NCBI GenBank assembly: GCA_964565715.1 | Contig: CAZMGG010000007.1 | Coordinates: 1-64,000, forward strand | DNA: 64,000 nt | Direction: 5' to 3' | DNA from: CAZMGG01 sp964565715 | GTDB taxonomy: Bacteria; Planctomycetota; UBA1135; UBA2386 | Shown here: positions 8,795-17,909 of the stretch, piece by piece | How the letters are laid out: each line of letters starts with the position of its first letter | Position numbering within the stretch: the first letter of the stretch is position 1 | Made by a program: the position numbers and the translations under genes | The notes under the pieces: generated by a model | Seen by the model: only the letters and a program-made list of their open reading frames with translations | Told to the model about the DNA's origin: nothing | Database searches by the model: none

Positions 8795-10432
8795 ATGCGG
8801 ATGGCACCAGGCCCTCGCCCGGCCACGGTTGTGTCATGGCTGATCGCGGTCGTCGCCGCCGCGGGGTTGGGGCACGCCCTGGGCGGTCTGGCGTCGGGCG
8901 AGGCGATGCTGTGGCCGCCGGCCGGCGTGCTGTTCGCGCTCGGCGTGCGACGGCCGGTGCGGGAGTGGGCGGGGTGGCTGCTGGCGGCGCTGGCGGCCGG
9001 CGTGATGTGGCCGCTGCTGCTGGGCGCACCGTTGGCCTGGGGCAGCAGGCTGGTGGCCGACGGCCTGGTGGCGATCCAGGCGATGGCGGCGGCGGCGGTG
9101 CTGCAACGGCTGCGTGCGGGCCTGTTCGTCTTCCGTGATGTGCCGACGGTGCTGTGGCTGTTGGCGATCGCGGGTGGCATCGTTCCGCTGTTGGGCGGCC
9201 GGGTGGCGGCGTTGATGCTCGGCGCCGACTGGTGCGACTGGTGGCTGTCGACGGCGCTCGGCGCGCTGCTGCTGGGGCCGCTGCTGCTCACCTGGGCGCG
9301 GCGGGAGGCATGGCGGCCGCCGCCGCCGGCGGTGCTGGTCGAGGCCCTGGTGCTGGCGGTGTCGTTCACCGGGATCGCGCTCCTGGTGTTCGGCCCGGAA
9401 GGCGCCGGGGCGCGGCCGTTGTTCGGATCGCCCCATGTCATCGGCCCGTTCATGCTCTGGGGGGCGCTGCGGTTCGGCAGCCGGCTGGTGACGCTGGGCC
9501 TGCTGGGCGCGGCGAGCCTGGTCACGGCGCAGACGGCGCACGGCCACGGTCCGTTCGCGGTGTGGGGCGACTCAATGGCGGCGGGACGGGTGCTCTGCCA
9601 GACCTTCCTCCTGTGCGTGTTCGGCACCACGGCGGTGCTGTCGGCGTTCGTGCTGACCCAGCGGCGGACGCGCGCCCTGCTGGCGCGCGCGGTCGAACGG
9701 TTGCGCGAGCAGGCGGTGACACTGGAAGGGCTGAGCGGGCGGGAGGCGGCGACCAGCCGGCTGCACGAGGTCGGCCGGCTCGCCACCGGCATGGCCCACG
9801 ATCTGAACAACCTGCTCACCGCGGTGCTCGGGCACTCCAGCGTGCTGCGCGAGCAGGCGGATCCCCGGGTGGCCGCATCGGCGGCGGCGATCGAAGACGC
9901 CGTCGGCCACGCCGGGCAGGTGACGCGCGACCTGCTGCAGTTCGCCCGCACCGGCGAGACCGGGCAACGCGTCGTGGACCTGCGGCAGGTGGTGGACCGG
10001 GCCGTGCGCAGCATGCAGTGGCTGGCGCCGGCCGGCGTGCGGCTGCGGGTGGAACGGCATGCCGGGCCACTGCCGGTGCGGGTGGCCGAGGTGCAGATGC
10101 TGCAGGCGCTGCTCAACCTCGCCGACAACGCGTTCGAGGCGATGCCCGAGGGCGGCAGCCTCACCATCGCGCTGCGGCAGGAAGGCGACCACGCCGTGGT
10201 GACGGTGCGGGACACCGGCTCTGGCATGAGCGCCGCGGTGCTGCGGCAGGCGACCCAGCGCTACTACACGACGCGCCCCGACGGCCACGGCATCGGCCTC
10301 GCGCTGGCGGCCGAGATCATGGCGCAGCACGACGGGCGGCTCGAGCTCGAGTCGGACGAGGGCGAAGGCACCTGCGCGACGTTGCGGCTGCCGCTCTGCG
10401 ACGACGTCAGCCCTGGGACCGGTCCGCGGTGA
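8795..10432 (+). CDS. MASE1-type membrane sensor histidine kinase
   Basis: The first ~285 residues form about eight hydrophobic spans resembling the MASE1 sensor domain (GEAMLWPPAGVLFALGVRRP is typical). A short linker coil leads to the phosphoacceptor helix, with His335 in ATGMAHDLNNLLTAVLGH, and then to a HATPase domain with N box NLADNAFEAMPEGG, G1 box VRDTGSGMS and G2 box GHGIGLALAAEIMAQHDG. It would autophosphorylate on His335 in response to a signal in or near the membrane. No receiver domain or response regulator lies beside it, so its partner is elsewhere. AAGGAG at 8785-8790 precedes ATG 8795 at the right distance. Kinase assignment is firm; the stimulus is unknown. Confidence 0.9.
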   Translation: MRMAPGPRPATVVSWLIAVVAAAGLGHALGGLASGEAMLWPPAGVLFALGVRRPVREWAGWLLAALAAGVMWPLLLGAPLAWGSRLVADGLVAIQAMAAAAVLQRLRAGLFVFRDVPTVLWLLAIAGGIVPLLGGRVAALMLGADWCDWWLSTALGALLLGPLLLTWARREAWRPPPPAVLVEALVLAVSFTGIALLVFGPEGAGARPLFGSPHVIGPFMLWGALRFGSRLVTLGLLGAASLVTAQTAHGHGPFAVWGDSMAAGRVLCQTFLLCVFGTTAVLSAFVLTQRRTRALLARAVERLREQAVTLEGLSGREAATSRLHEVGRLATGMAHDLNNLLTAVLGHSSVLREQADPRVAASAAAIEDAVGHAGQVTRDLLQFARTGETGQRVVDLRQVVDRAVRSMQWLAPAGVRLRVERHAGPLPVRVAEVQMLQALLNLADNAFEAMPEGGSLTIALRQEGDHAVVTVRDTGSGMSAAVLRQATQRYYTTRPDGHGIGLALAAEIMAQHDGRLELESDEGEGTCATLRLPLCDDVSPGTGPR

Positions 10433-10988
10433 GCCGTTGCCAGTGGGCGGTGATGGCCCGCGGGTAGGCCTCGCACTCGGCGGCGAACACCCGCGCCGCC
10501 AGGGTCGCGGGCGTGTCGCCGGGCAGCACCGGCACCCGTTCCTGCAGCAGGATCGGGCCGCGGTCGTACTGGTCGGTGCAGAGATGCACGGTGCAGCCCG
10601 ACTCGGGTACCTGGGCCTGCAGCACGGCCTGGTGCACGCGGTCGCCGTAGCAGCCCTTGCCGCCGAACGCCGGCAGCAGCGAGGGGTGGATGTTGAGGAT
10701 CCGGTCGCGGAAGTCCGGCTCGATCGGCAGCAGCCGCAGATAGCCGCACAGGCAGACCAGGTCGATGCGGTGTTCGCGCAGGAGGCGCCAGATCGCGCCG
10801 TGATCGCGCTGGTGGAACGCCGGGATGCCGGCGTGCCGCGCCCGTTGCAGGCCGAACGCGTCCTGCTGGTCGCTGACGACGCAGGCCACGCTGGCGTGCA
10901 GGCGGCCGTCGGCGATCCGATCGATCAGGTTCTGCAGGGTGCGGCCGGAGCCGGACAGCAGGATGCCGAGGCGGGGGGCGGCGGCCAT
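10407..10988 (-). CDS. purN: Phosphoribosylglycinamide formyltransferase
   Basis: PurN transfers a formyl group from 10-formyltetrahydrofolate to GAR in purine synthesis. The 193-residue product has the family hallmarks: GILLSGSGRTLQNLID at the N terminus (phosphoribosyl binding), VCLCGYLRLLP, then NIHPSLLPAFGGKGCYG containing the catalytic Asn and His, and the downstream SGCTVHLCTDQYDRGPILLQ with the catalytic Asp. Length matches the family. The start is the ATG at 10988. It lies two bases after the stop of a purine nucleoside phosphorylase homologue on the same strand, so the two are co-transcribed. Its 3' end overlaps the convergent histidine kinase gene by 26 bases. Confidence 0.93.
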   Translation of the reverse strand: MAAAPRLGILLSGSGRTLQNLIDRIADGRLHASVACVVSDQQDAFGLQRARHAGIPAFHQRDHGAIWRLLREHRIDLVCLCGYLRLLPIEPDFRDRILNIHPSLLPAFGGKGCYGDRVHQAVLQAQVPESGCTVHLCTDQYDRGPILLQERVPVLPGDTPATLAARVFAAECEAYPRAITAHWQRLTADRSQG

Positions 10989-10990
10989 CG

Positions 10991-11845
10991 TCAGCCGCGG
11001 TCCAGGTCGGTGATGGCGGGGCCCTTGGCGATGCCGGCCATCAACCCCACCAGCACGCTGGCCATGCGCGGGCCGGCCAGGTCGGCGGCCTCCAGCATGG
11101 TCTCGATCGACGCGGTCTGCGGCTGGTCGGGCAGGACCTGCTGGGTGATGCCGACCAGCGCGAGCACCTGGAAGCCGGAATGCACCGCGGTGAGGACCTC
11201 GGGCACCAGCGACATGCCGACCAGGTCGGCGCCGATGCGGCGCAGGAAGCGGTACTCGGCACGGGTCGGCAGGCTCGGCCCGGGCACCGCCGCGAACACG
11301 CCGGGCAGGCACGGCACGCCGACCCGCACGGCGACCTCGCGGGCCTCCACCTGCCAGCGCCGCGGGTAGGGCTCGCTCATGTCCGGGAAGCGCGGCCCGA
11401 GCTGGTCGTCGTTGGGGCCGTGCAGCGGGTGGATGCCGCTCAGGTTGATGTGGTCCTCGAGCACCGCCAGGCCGCCGGGCTCGTGCTGCGGGATCAGGCT
11501 GGCGGCGCCGGCGGTGAGGATCAGCAGGTCGGCGCCCATCGCCCGCATGACCCGCACCGGGAAGGTCAGGGTGTCGGAGCTGCAGCCGTCGTAGGGCGCC
11601 AGCGGCGCGTCGGCCAGCGCCACCGGCACGTCCTCGAGGGTGCCGAGCAGGAACGGCGCGTTGGCCGACAGGTCGTCGGGCACGTCGTCGGCGTGCAGCG
11701 AGGTCTTGTTGCGGAGCTGGTTGGCGATCGAGGCGTGGCCGGTGCCGAGCAGCATGGCGACCCGCGGCCTCAGGTTGGTGCGGGCGAGGATCGACTGCGC
11801 GGCGTCGCGGGCGCGCTGGCGCACGGGCTTCGGAGGGCCTGACAT
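10991..11845 (-). CDS. Purine nucleoside phosphorylase homologue with altered active site
   Basis: The 284-residue product aligns end to end with the trimeric purine nucleoside phosphorylase family: LLGTGHASIA (for GSGLG), LTFPVRVMRAMGADLLILTA, LEDHINLSGIHPLHGPNDDQ, GPSLPTRAEYRFLRRIGADL and VGMSLVPEVLTAVHSGF. However, several residues that hold substrate in the human and bacterial enzymes are replaced. By alignment, the base-binding Glu (human 201, in FETVAE) is Pro, Asn (human 243, in ITNKV) is Gln, and the phosphate-side RFHMYEG stretch is PLAPYDG without the His. The Met of VGMS is kept. It may act on a different ligand or be non-catalytic. Gene order with purN suggests purine salvage. Confidence 0.8.
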   Translation of the reverse strand: MSGPPKPVRQRARDAAQSILARTNLRPRVAMLLGTGHASIANQLRNKTSLHADDVPDDLSANAPFLLGTLEDVPVALADAPLAPYDGCSSDTLTFPVRVMRAMGADLLILTAGAASLIPQHEPGGLAVLEDHINLSGIHPLHGPNDDQLGPRFPDMSEPYPRRWQVEAREVAVRVGVPCLPGVFAAVPGPSLPTRAEYRFLRRIGADLVGMSLVPEVLTAVHSGFQVLALVGITQQVLPDQPQTASIETMLEAADLAGPRMASVLVGLMAGIAKGPAITDLDRG

Positions 11846-11903
11846 GGATGGTCTCGGCGCAGCGTAGCCCTGGCCCGTGCGCCGACCAACCGCGGAGTCC
11901 GGC

Positions 11904-12194
11904 TCAGGGCAGGAGGCGCACCTGCACCAGGCCGGGGTCGAGGCCGCGCACGGCGACGACCTTGCGCGGGCTCGCGGTGCCCTGCGCGACGCGGACGGCG
12001 GCGATCGGCACGCCGAGGGTCCGGGCCAGCAGTTCGCACAGCCGGCGGTTGGCCTTGCCGCCCTCCGGTGGGGCCGCCACCGCCACCTTCAAGGCCTCGC
12101 CGAGCAGGCCGACGATCCGTTCGCGCGAGGCGCCGGGCACCACCTTCACCGCGAAGAGGACCTCGCCGTCCTGCGCGTGGACCGGCAGCGGCAT
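11904..12194 (-). CDS. YggU/UPF0235 (DUF167) family protein
   Basis: The 96-residue product matches the small YggU family: FAVKVVPGASRERIVG, LKVAVAAPPEGGKANRRLCE and the C-terminal VRVAQGTASPRKVVAVRG. Family members are widespread, compact alpha/beta proteins without an agreed function; the conserved PPxxGKAN motif is intact. It lies only six bases downstream of the FHA-kinase gene on the same strand, so it is probably the second gene of that transcript. The ATG at 12194 is the only good start. Confidence 0.85.
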   Translation of the reverse strand: MPLPVHAQDGEVLFAVKVVPGASRERIVGLLGEALKVAVAAPPEGGKANRRLCELLARTLGVPIAAVRVAQGTASPRKVVAVRGLDPGLVQVRLLP

Positions 12195-12200
12195 GAGCGC

Positions 12201-14789
12201 CTAGGGCAGGGCCGCGACCACGAGGCTGTGCGGGAAGTCCTGCAGCAACCGGTCGAGGTGGGCGGCGGCGGCGAGGTTGCGCCGTTCGGAGAAGGCGCGC
12301 AGTCCGGTGGCCAGCAGGCGGCCGGCCTGCACCTCGTGCCGCAGGAACGGCGCCCATTCGCTGCTGTCGTCCGCCGGCAGGCGCCGCAGCAGGCTCTCGA
12401 ACGCGTCGGCGCCGAGCGGATAGCCGGCGAGCCCGCTGCCCGACGCGTCGTTGCCGCGGTCGACGGTCCGGAGCCAGTCGCGGGCCTGGGTGGCGTGCCG
12501 GCCCAGCAGGCAGAGGCCGAGGAAGCACTCGGCGGCCCCGGGCGGGGCGTTCGGCACCTGGCGTGCGAGGGCCGCCCACTGCTCGGGGGTCAGCGAGGCC
12601 TGCGCTACCGGGATCTCCTTCGGCGGCCGGCGGCCCTGGTCGAGCACGACGAAGGCGCCCTCGCCGTCGCGCTGCCAGCGGACCACGGTCTGCGGCAGGC
12701 CATCCGGCATCGCCAGCTGCAGCGTGCCGGCCTGCGCCACCTGCTGCAGCGCCGCGGTGAAGGCCTGCGCCTGCTGCGCCACCTGGACGAGCTGGCCGGT
12801 GCGCAGGGCCGCAGGGGTGTTGCCGAGCTGGGCCCGCAGGGCCGCGGCCTGTTCGCCGAGCGCTGCGAAGTCGAGACGCTGGATGGGCGCCAGCAGGCCG
12901 TCGGCCGCGGCGATGCGGGCCGTGAACACCGTCCACTGCTCCTCGCTGCGCTCCTTCCGCATGGCGGCGATGGCGGCGCGGGCCTCGGCGATCCACTGCT
13001 CCTGCGCGTTGCGGTCGGGCACCAGCTCGGCGGGCAGGCCGGTGTCGGCGGCGAGGGCCGCCTGCAACGCCTGCAGCGCTGCCTCCAGGGCCGCCGGATC
13101 GCCGCCGGCGCGCGCCGCCTCCGCCGCGCTGCGCAGGCGCCGGACCGCGTCGGCCGCAGCGGCACGCAGCCGCTCGTCGAGGGCCGTGCGGGCCTCGCGC
13201 AGGGCCTTGCTGTCGCGCAGTTCGGCCTTCGGCTCCTGCCGGAGGGCCTGCAGGGCCCTGCCGAACTCGCCCTGCTGGATGGCCGGCTCGACGGCGTCGC
13301 GCAACGCCGCCACCGCCTGCGCCACGGCCTCGGCGCGCTGCGCCTCGGCCACAGCCGCCCGTTCGGCCTCGACCCGCAGGCTGCGGGCCTGGATGTCGGC
13401 TTGGCTGGCCGCGCGGGTGCCCGGATGCAGGCGGCCGATCTCCTCGAGCGCCGCGGCGAACGCCTCCGGCGCGCCGCCGCGGAGCTGCGCCTTGAGCAGG
13501 GCGATCTCGGCCTTGTCCTCGCGGGCCGCGGCCTGCAGCGCCTCGTTCTCGGTGGCCAGCCGCTGCGCCTCCGGGTTGTCGCGGTAGCGCACCTCGACGG
13601 TGCCCTCGGGCTCCGGGCGGGTGAGCGCCCAGGTCAGGACCGAGCCTGCCACCAGCACCGCGGCGACGGTGAGCCCGATCCAGAGCCCCTTGCGCGCCTT
13701 CGGCGCCAGCAGGGCCCGCACGTCCGCCAGCAGCTCGTTGGCCGACTGGTAGCGCTCGGCGGCGTCCTTCGCCATCAGCCGCAGGACGATGGCCGACACC
13801 TCGGCCGGGACCTCGTCGTCGACCTTGTGCGGCGGTTCCGGGGCGTCCTTGACGTGGGCGCGCAGGATCTCCTTGACGGTGCCGCCGCGGAACGGCGTGC
13901 GGCCGGTGATCAGCCGGTAGAACGTGCAGCCCAGCGCGTAGAGGTCGGTGCGGTGGTCGGCGCCCTTGCGCAGCACCTGCTCCGGCGCCATGAAGTGCGG
14001 CGTGCCGGCGAGCTTCTCCTCCGGGTCCTCCTCGGCGTGGGCCAGGCCCAGATCGGCGATCTTCACCGTCCCGTGCTGGTCCAGCATCAGGTTGTCGGGC
14101 TTGATGTCACGGTGGACCATGCCGAGCGACTCGGCGTAGGCGAGCCCGCTGGCGGCATCGGCGACGACCTGCAGGGCGCGTTCCACCGGCATCCTGCCGT
14201 GACGCTTGAGCCAGCCCTCCAGGCTGCCCTCGTGCATCACCTCCATCGAGTAGAAGTAGGTGTCGCCGTCGTGGTCGACGTCGAACACCTGCACGACGTT
14301 GGGATGGCTGAGGCGGGCGGCGGCGCGGGCCTCGGCGACGAACTTGCTGACGAAGGCCGGGTCCTTGGTGAGCTGCCGGCTGAGCACCTTGAGCGCGACC
14401 TCGCGGCGCAGCGACACCTGTTCGGCGCGGTAGACCACGCCCATGCCGCCCTTGCCGAGGATGCCGAGGATGCGGAAGCCCGGGATCGGCGTGTCCTCGG
14501 CGGTGCCGGCGGTGGCGTAGCGCAGGGTGGTGCGGCCGATCCGGATCTCGTCGCCGTCGCGGAGCGGTGCGGCGGCGGCCTCGCGGCCGTTGATCAAGAG
14601 CCCGTCGGCCATCGCCTTGATGCCGAAGCCCTCGCCCTTCAGGGCCTTCACCACCGCGTGCTGTTCGGCCACCCCGTTCTCGTCGAGGTGCAGGTCACAG
14701 TCGGGGGCGCTGCCGATCAGGACCTGGCGGTCGCGCTGGAGGGGGATCTTGGTGCCGGCCAGGGGGCCGCTCTCGACGGTGATCTGCAC
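12201..14789 (-). CDS. FHA-domain Ser/Thr protein kinase, membrane anchored
   Basis: From GTG 14789 the product has 862 residues. An FHA domain comes first (residues 1-90: VLIGSAPDCDLHLDENGVAE, LLINGREA, DGDEIRIGRTTLRY), which binds phosphothreonine peptides. A kinase domain follows (about 97-360) with GKGGMGVVYRAE, the VALK lysine, VHRDIKPDNLMLD and the APE motif MAPEQV; the magnesium motif is DLG instead of DFG, which is common in bacterial kinases. A transmembrane helix lies near 405-425 (WIGLTVAAVLVAGSVLTWAL), and the remaining ~430 residues are Ala-rich coiled coil. The kinase faces the cytoplasm. A longer upstream start is possible but adds only arginine- and alanine-rich sequence. Targets are unknown. 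Confidence 0.88.
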   Translation of the reverse strand: MQITVESGPLAGTKIPLQRDRQVLIGSAPDCDLHLDENGVAEQHAVVKALKGEGFGIKAMADGLLINGREAAAAPLRDGDEIRIGRTTLRYATAGTAEDTPIPGFRILGILGKGGMGVVYRAEQVSLRREVALKVLSRQLTKDPAFVSKFVAEARAAARLSHPNVVQVFDVDHDGDTYFYSMEVMHEGSLEGWLKRHGRMPVERALQVVADAASGLAYAESLGMVHRDIKPDNLMLDQHGTVKIADLGLAHAEEDPEEKLAGTPHFMAPEQVLRKGADHRTDLYALGCTFYRLITGRTPFRGGTVKEILRAHVKDAPEPPHKVDDEVPAEVSAIVLRLMAKDAAERYQSANELLADVRALLAPKARKGLWIGLTVAAVLVAGSVLTWALTRPEPEGTVEVRYRDNPEAQRLATENEALQAAAREDKAEIALLKAQLRGGAPEAFAAALEEIGRLHPGTRAASQADIQARSLRVEAERAAVAEAQRAEAVAQAVAALRDAVEPAIQQGEFGRALQALRQEPKAELRDSKALREARTALDERLRAAAADAVRRLRSAAEAARAGGDPAALEAALQALQAALAADTGLPAELVPDRNAQEQWIAEARAAIAAMRKERSEEQWTVFTARIAAADGLLAPIQRLDFAALGEQAAALRAQLGNTPAALRTGQLVQVAQQAQAFTAALQQVAQAGTLQLAMPDGLPQTVVRWQRDGEGAFVVLDQGRRPPKEIPVAQASLTPEQWAALARQVPNAPPGAAECFLGLCLLGRHATQARDWLRTVDRGNDASGSGLAGYPLGADAFESLLRRLPADDSSEWAPFLRHEVQAGRLLATGLRAFSERRNLAAAAHLDRLLQDFPHSLVVAALP

Positions 14790-14937
14790 GGGGTCTGCCG
14801 GAAGGGGGGCGACGCAGTATGGCCGGAGCCGGCAGCCGCCGCGAGGCCGGAGTGGCGGGGCGCTGCGCAGGGCGGTGACGGCGGCGGCTGGATCGGCTAG
14901 GACGGCTGTCCCGGACCTTCGAACGGAGCCCGCACCG

Positions 14938-16395
14938 ATGCGCATCGCCATCCTGTCTCCCTGCCTCCTGCTGAGCCTCGTGCCGCTGTCCGCGCAGGGG
15001 CCGATCCTCGACTACCTCGCGCCGGGCGGCGAGACCGTCCTGCGTACCGACAGCACGGTGCTGCAGCCCGTCCAGGGGCCGCCGATCACCGTGCACGGCG
15101 GCCTGTTCACGTTCCGCTCGGTGACGATCCCGCAGGGCAGCACGCTGCGCGGCCAGGGGCCGAATCCGATGATCTGGATCTGCGACACGATGACCGTGGC
15201 GGGGGAACTGACCGTGTCCGGGGCCGACGGCAGCAAGGTGTTCACGCTGTCCTCGGCCAACTTCCCCGAGCCGGGCGGGCGCGGCGGTGCGGGCGGCGGC
15301 GACGGCGGGACCGGCAGCCCGCAGATCGGCATGCGGTCGTTTGCCGGGCGGGCGGGGAATGGACCCGGCAACGCGGCGGGGCTGGGCGGGACCGGCGGCC
15401 TGGTGGGCTCCTTCACCGTCGGCCGCGGCTCGGGGGGCGGCGGTGGCGCCTTTGCCACCTCCGGCGATCCCTACCATCTGCAACCGTTCCTCGGCGGCAC
15501 CTCGTTCCAGCAGGTCCTCGGGCTGGGCGGCCAGGGTGGCATCGGCGTCAGCGGTTCGGCCACCCGCTCGATCGCCGGCGGTGGGCCCGGTGGCACCCCG
15601 TTCACCGACAGCGACGACGAGAACGACTTCTTCGGCCTCGGCTACGACGTGTTCCGGCGGCGCTGGGTGCAGGGCGAACTGGGGCTGCCGGTGGGCGGCA
15701 GCGGCGGCGGCGGCGGGGGTGACCGGGGCAACTCGGCGGGGCCGCTCAGCCCGCAGTGGATCGCCGACGCGAAGGGCGGCGGCGGTGGTGGCGGCGGCGG
15801 CTGCCTGATCGTGTTCGCGCAGAACCTCCTGGTGGTGAGCGGCCGGGTCACCGCCAACGGCGGCAACGGCGGCGGCGGCGAACAGGCGGGCTCCTGCAAC
15901 CAGGGCGGCGGCGGCGGCGGCGGATCGGGCGGCATGGTGATCCTGGCCAGCCGCGGCCGCATCGAACTGCACGTGCGCGGCGAGACCTACCAGAACCGCG
16001 ACTACGACTTCTGCGTGTCCGCCGACGGCGGCGTGTGCACCACGGGCTCGTTCGGGGCGCCCTACGTGGGCGGCAAGTACCCGCTGAACGGCCAGCTGCC
16101 GATGGCGGGCGGCGTGTACGACAGCGCCCCGCTCGGCGGTTTCGGCGGCCTGGGCGTGATCGAGCTGGCGGCGCCGCCCGGGACCAACACGGACGGCACC
16201 AACACCGTCCTCGACGACAACATCCACCTGTTCCGCAACGGCCTGCCGCTCACCGGCGCGCCGAAGCAGCGCTTCCTGGCCTGGCGCGGCTGGAAGAACC
16301 TGCAGGGCATCCGGGTCGACGACGCCGGCGCGGCGGTGACCATCGGCACCGGCGAGGGCGACCTGCGGCCGTCGCCGATCCTGATCCCGCTGTAG
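14938..16395 (+). CDS. Secreted glycine-rich protein
   Basis: The 485-residue product has a signal peptide (RIAILSPCLLLSLVPLSAQ) and a strand-rich N-terminal part (TVLRTDSTVLQ, FTFRSVTIPQGSTLRGQGPN) like other surface-exposed planctomycete proteins. Between residues 115 and 330 it has long glycine clusters (GGRGGAGGGDGGTG, GGSGGGGGGD, GGGGGGGGG) encoded by GGC/GGT runs, typical of flexible adhesive or matrix proteins. The C-terminal part regains mixed composition. No enzyme motif is seen. It is divergent from the FHA-kinase gene, with 148 bases between the starts, which must hold both promoters. Cell-surface or extracellular location is likely; the function is unknown. Confidence 0.75.
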   Translation: MRIAILSPCLLLSLVPLSAQGPILDYLAPGGETVLRTDSTVLQPVQGPPITVHGGLFTFRSVTIPQGSTLRGQGPNPMIWICDTMTVAGELTVSGADGSKVFTLSSANFPEPGGRGGAGGGDGGTGSPQIGMRSFAGRAGNGPGNAAGLGGTGGLVGSFTVGRGSGGGGGAFATSGDPYHLQPFLGGTSFQQVLGLGGQGGIGVSGSATRSIAGGGPGGTPFTDSDDENDFFGLGYDVFRRRWVQGELGLPVGGSGGGGGGDRGNSAGPLSPQWIADAKGGGGGGGGGCLIVFAQNLLVVSGRVTANGGNGGGGEQAGSCNQGGGGGGGSGGMVILASRGRIELHVRGETYQNRDYDFCVSADGGVCTTGSFGAPYVGGKYPLNGQLPMAGGVYDSAPLGGFGGLGVIELAAPPGTNTDGTNTVLDDNIHLFRNGLPLTGAPKQRFLAWRGWKNLQGIRVDDAGAAVTIGTGEGDLRPSPILIPL

Positions 16396-16398
16396 GCG

Positions 16399-17838
16399 TC
16401 AGCCGACCGTCGCCCGGACCTCGATGGTCCGCCGCGTGTTGAGGTGCAGTCGTGCCAGTTCGCTGAGCGCCACGCCTGGGATCCACAGGATCCGGTCGTC
16501 GCGATCGACCAGCAGCGGCAGCCGGTCGCGGTCGAAGCGCGGCACGTGGCGGTTCTTCAGGTAGTGGCGCAGGTCCAGGTCGCGGTCCATGCCCAGCGGC
16601 TGGAAGCGATCGCCGGGCCGCCGGGTGCGCAGGCGCCAGGGCACCGGCAGCAGGCGCGGATCGAGCAGGGCGCGGAACGGGCCGGCCTCGGTCGGGCTCG
16701 GATGCAGCGGCGGGTTGGGATACTCGACGCCCTCCACCAGCCACTCGGTGGCGCCGAAGCGCTCGCGGCCGGAGTCCCAGGCGAAGCGCTGGCCGGGGTC
16801 GTCGGGCCGCGGCGGCGCCCCGGCCCGGGTCGGATCCACCAGCAGGAGACCGTCGCGGGTGCGTTCGAGCAGCAGCCCGTTGGGGCCGTGCAGCCGCTTG
16901 CCGTCGCTCTGGTCCAGCAGGGCCATGGCCCGCTGCAGCCACTGCCGGAGCGGCGCCTCGCCGCGGGGATGCAACCGCAGGTGGGCCTGGCGCAGGGCCT
17001 CCTCGACGAACGGCCGCGCCGCGTTGTCGAGCTGCCGCAGGTCGAGCTCGAGGCGCCAGGCGGTGCGGCGGCGGGCGCGTTCGGCCAGCAGCCGGTGGCC
17101 CTGGGCCTCGACGATCTCGGCGGCGGCCCGCGCCGTGCGGGCGACGGTCATCAGGGCCACGTCGAGGCTCACGCCCAGCGTCGCGCGCAGCTCCGGGATC
17201 GTCTCCAGGCGCAACCGGTTGCGGCTGTAGCCGAGGTCCTGGTTGGTGCTGTCCTCGTGGTGGGGCTCGCCGAGATGGTGCAGTACGGATGTCAGGGTCG
17301 CGCGGCGCACGGCCAGGAACGGCCGCACCAGCAGCAGACGGCTGCCGTCCTGGCCGCACAGCCAGCGGGCCTCGGGGATGCCGGCGAGCCCGCGGGGGCC
17401 CGTGCCGCGCAGCATGCGGAACAGCACCGTCTCGAGGTTGTCGTCGGCGTGGTGGCCGGTGAGCAGCACGCCGGCGCGGAGCTGGCTCGCCTGCCCGAGC
17501 AGGGCCCGGTAGCGGCCCTGCCGGAGCAGGTCCTCGCTCGGCCGGCCACGGCACTCGGCGAGGCGATGGACGTGCACCGGCACGTCCAGCCGATCGGCCA
17601 GGTCGACCACGTACTGGGCGGTGGCGCGGCTGTCGGGCCGGGTGGCGTGGTCGATGTGGCAGAGGTGCAGGGGCCCCGGCAGGCGGCGTTCGCCGTGCAG
17701 GCGGGCCAGCACCAGGGCCAGCATCGTCGAGTCCGCTCCGCCGGAAACTGCGGCGAGCACCGGCCGGTCCGCTACGACGTTCTCGTATCGGGACAGGCAC
17801 CGGGCGGTGGCATCGAGGAGCCGCGCGAATCCATCCAT
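16399..17838 (-). CDS. tilS: tRNA(Ile)-lysidine synthase
   Basis: TilS uses ATP to attach lysine to the wobble cytidine of tRNA-Ile(CAU), so that it reads AUA and not AUG. The 479-residue product has the PP-loop SGGADS at residues 32-37, the following LCHIDHATRPDSRATAQYV helix, LLTGHHADDNLETVLFRMLR, and the central STNQDLGYSRNRLRLETIPE, all characteristic. The C-terminal third contains the substrate-recognition segment ending in the RRPGDRFQPLGM motif. Length is typical. The ATG at 17838 overlaps the putative gap promoter, so the two divergent genes share this control region. The identification is firm. Confidence 0.93.
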   Translation of the reverse strand: MDGFARLLDATARCLSRYENVVADRPVLAAVSGGADSTMLALVLARLHGERRLPGPLHLCHIDHATRPDSRATAQYVVDLADRLDVPVHVHRLAECRGRPSEDLLRQGRYRALLGQASQLRAGVLLTGHHADDNLETVLFRMLRGTGPRGLAGIPEARWLCGQDGSRLLLVRPFLAVRRATLTSVLHHLGEPHHEDSTNQDLGYSRNRLRLETIPELRATLGVSLDVALMTVARTARAAAEIVEAQGHRLLAERARRRTAWRLELDLRQLDNAARPFVEEALRQAHLRLHPRGEAPLRQWLQRAMALLDQSDGKRLHGPNGLLLERTRDGLLLVDPTRAGAPPRPDDPGQRFAWDSGRERFGATEWLVEGVEYPNPPLHPSPTEAGPFRALLDPRLLPVPWRLRTRRPGDRFQPLGMDRDLDLRHYLKNRHVPRFDRDRLPLLVDRDDRILWIPGVALSELARLHLNTRRTIEVRATVG

Positions 17839-17866
17839 TGGGTGAGAGCGGGTCCGCTTGTATACT
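17838..17866 (+). promoter_or_regulatory. Putative promoter of gap-pgk
   Basis: TTGGGT (17838-17843) and TATACT (17861-17866) are spaced by 17 bases, 44 bases before the gap start codon. TATACT is the closest match to the sigma-70 -10 consensus seen in the window, fitting a highly expressed glycolytic operon. Confidence 0.6.
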
Positions 17867-17909
17867 GCCGCGCCTTTTTCGCGCGTTGACCCAAGGAGTC
17901 TACCTCGTC

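Noticed and set aside
11877..14900. A 1007-codon plus-strand frame opposite the FHA-kinase gene
   Set aside because: The minus strand holds an unmistakable FHA-kinase; this frame is arginine- and leucine-rich shadow sequence.
15280..15930. GGC/GGT runs as phase-variable repeats
   Set aside because: They are trinucleotide-type and imperfect, encode the glycine clusters of a secreted protein, and would not shift the frame.
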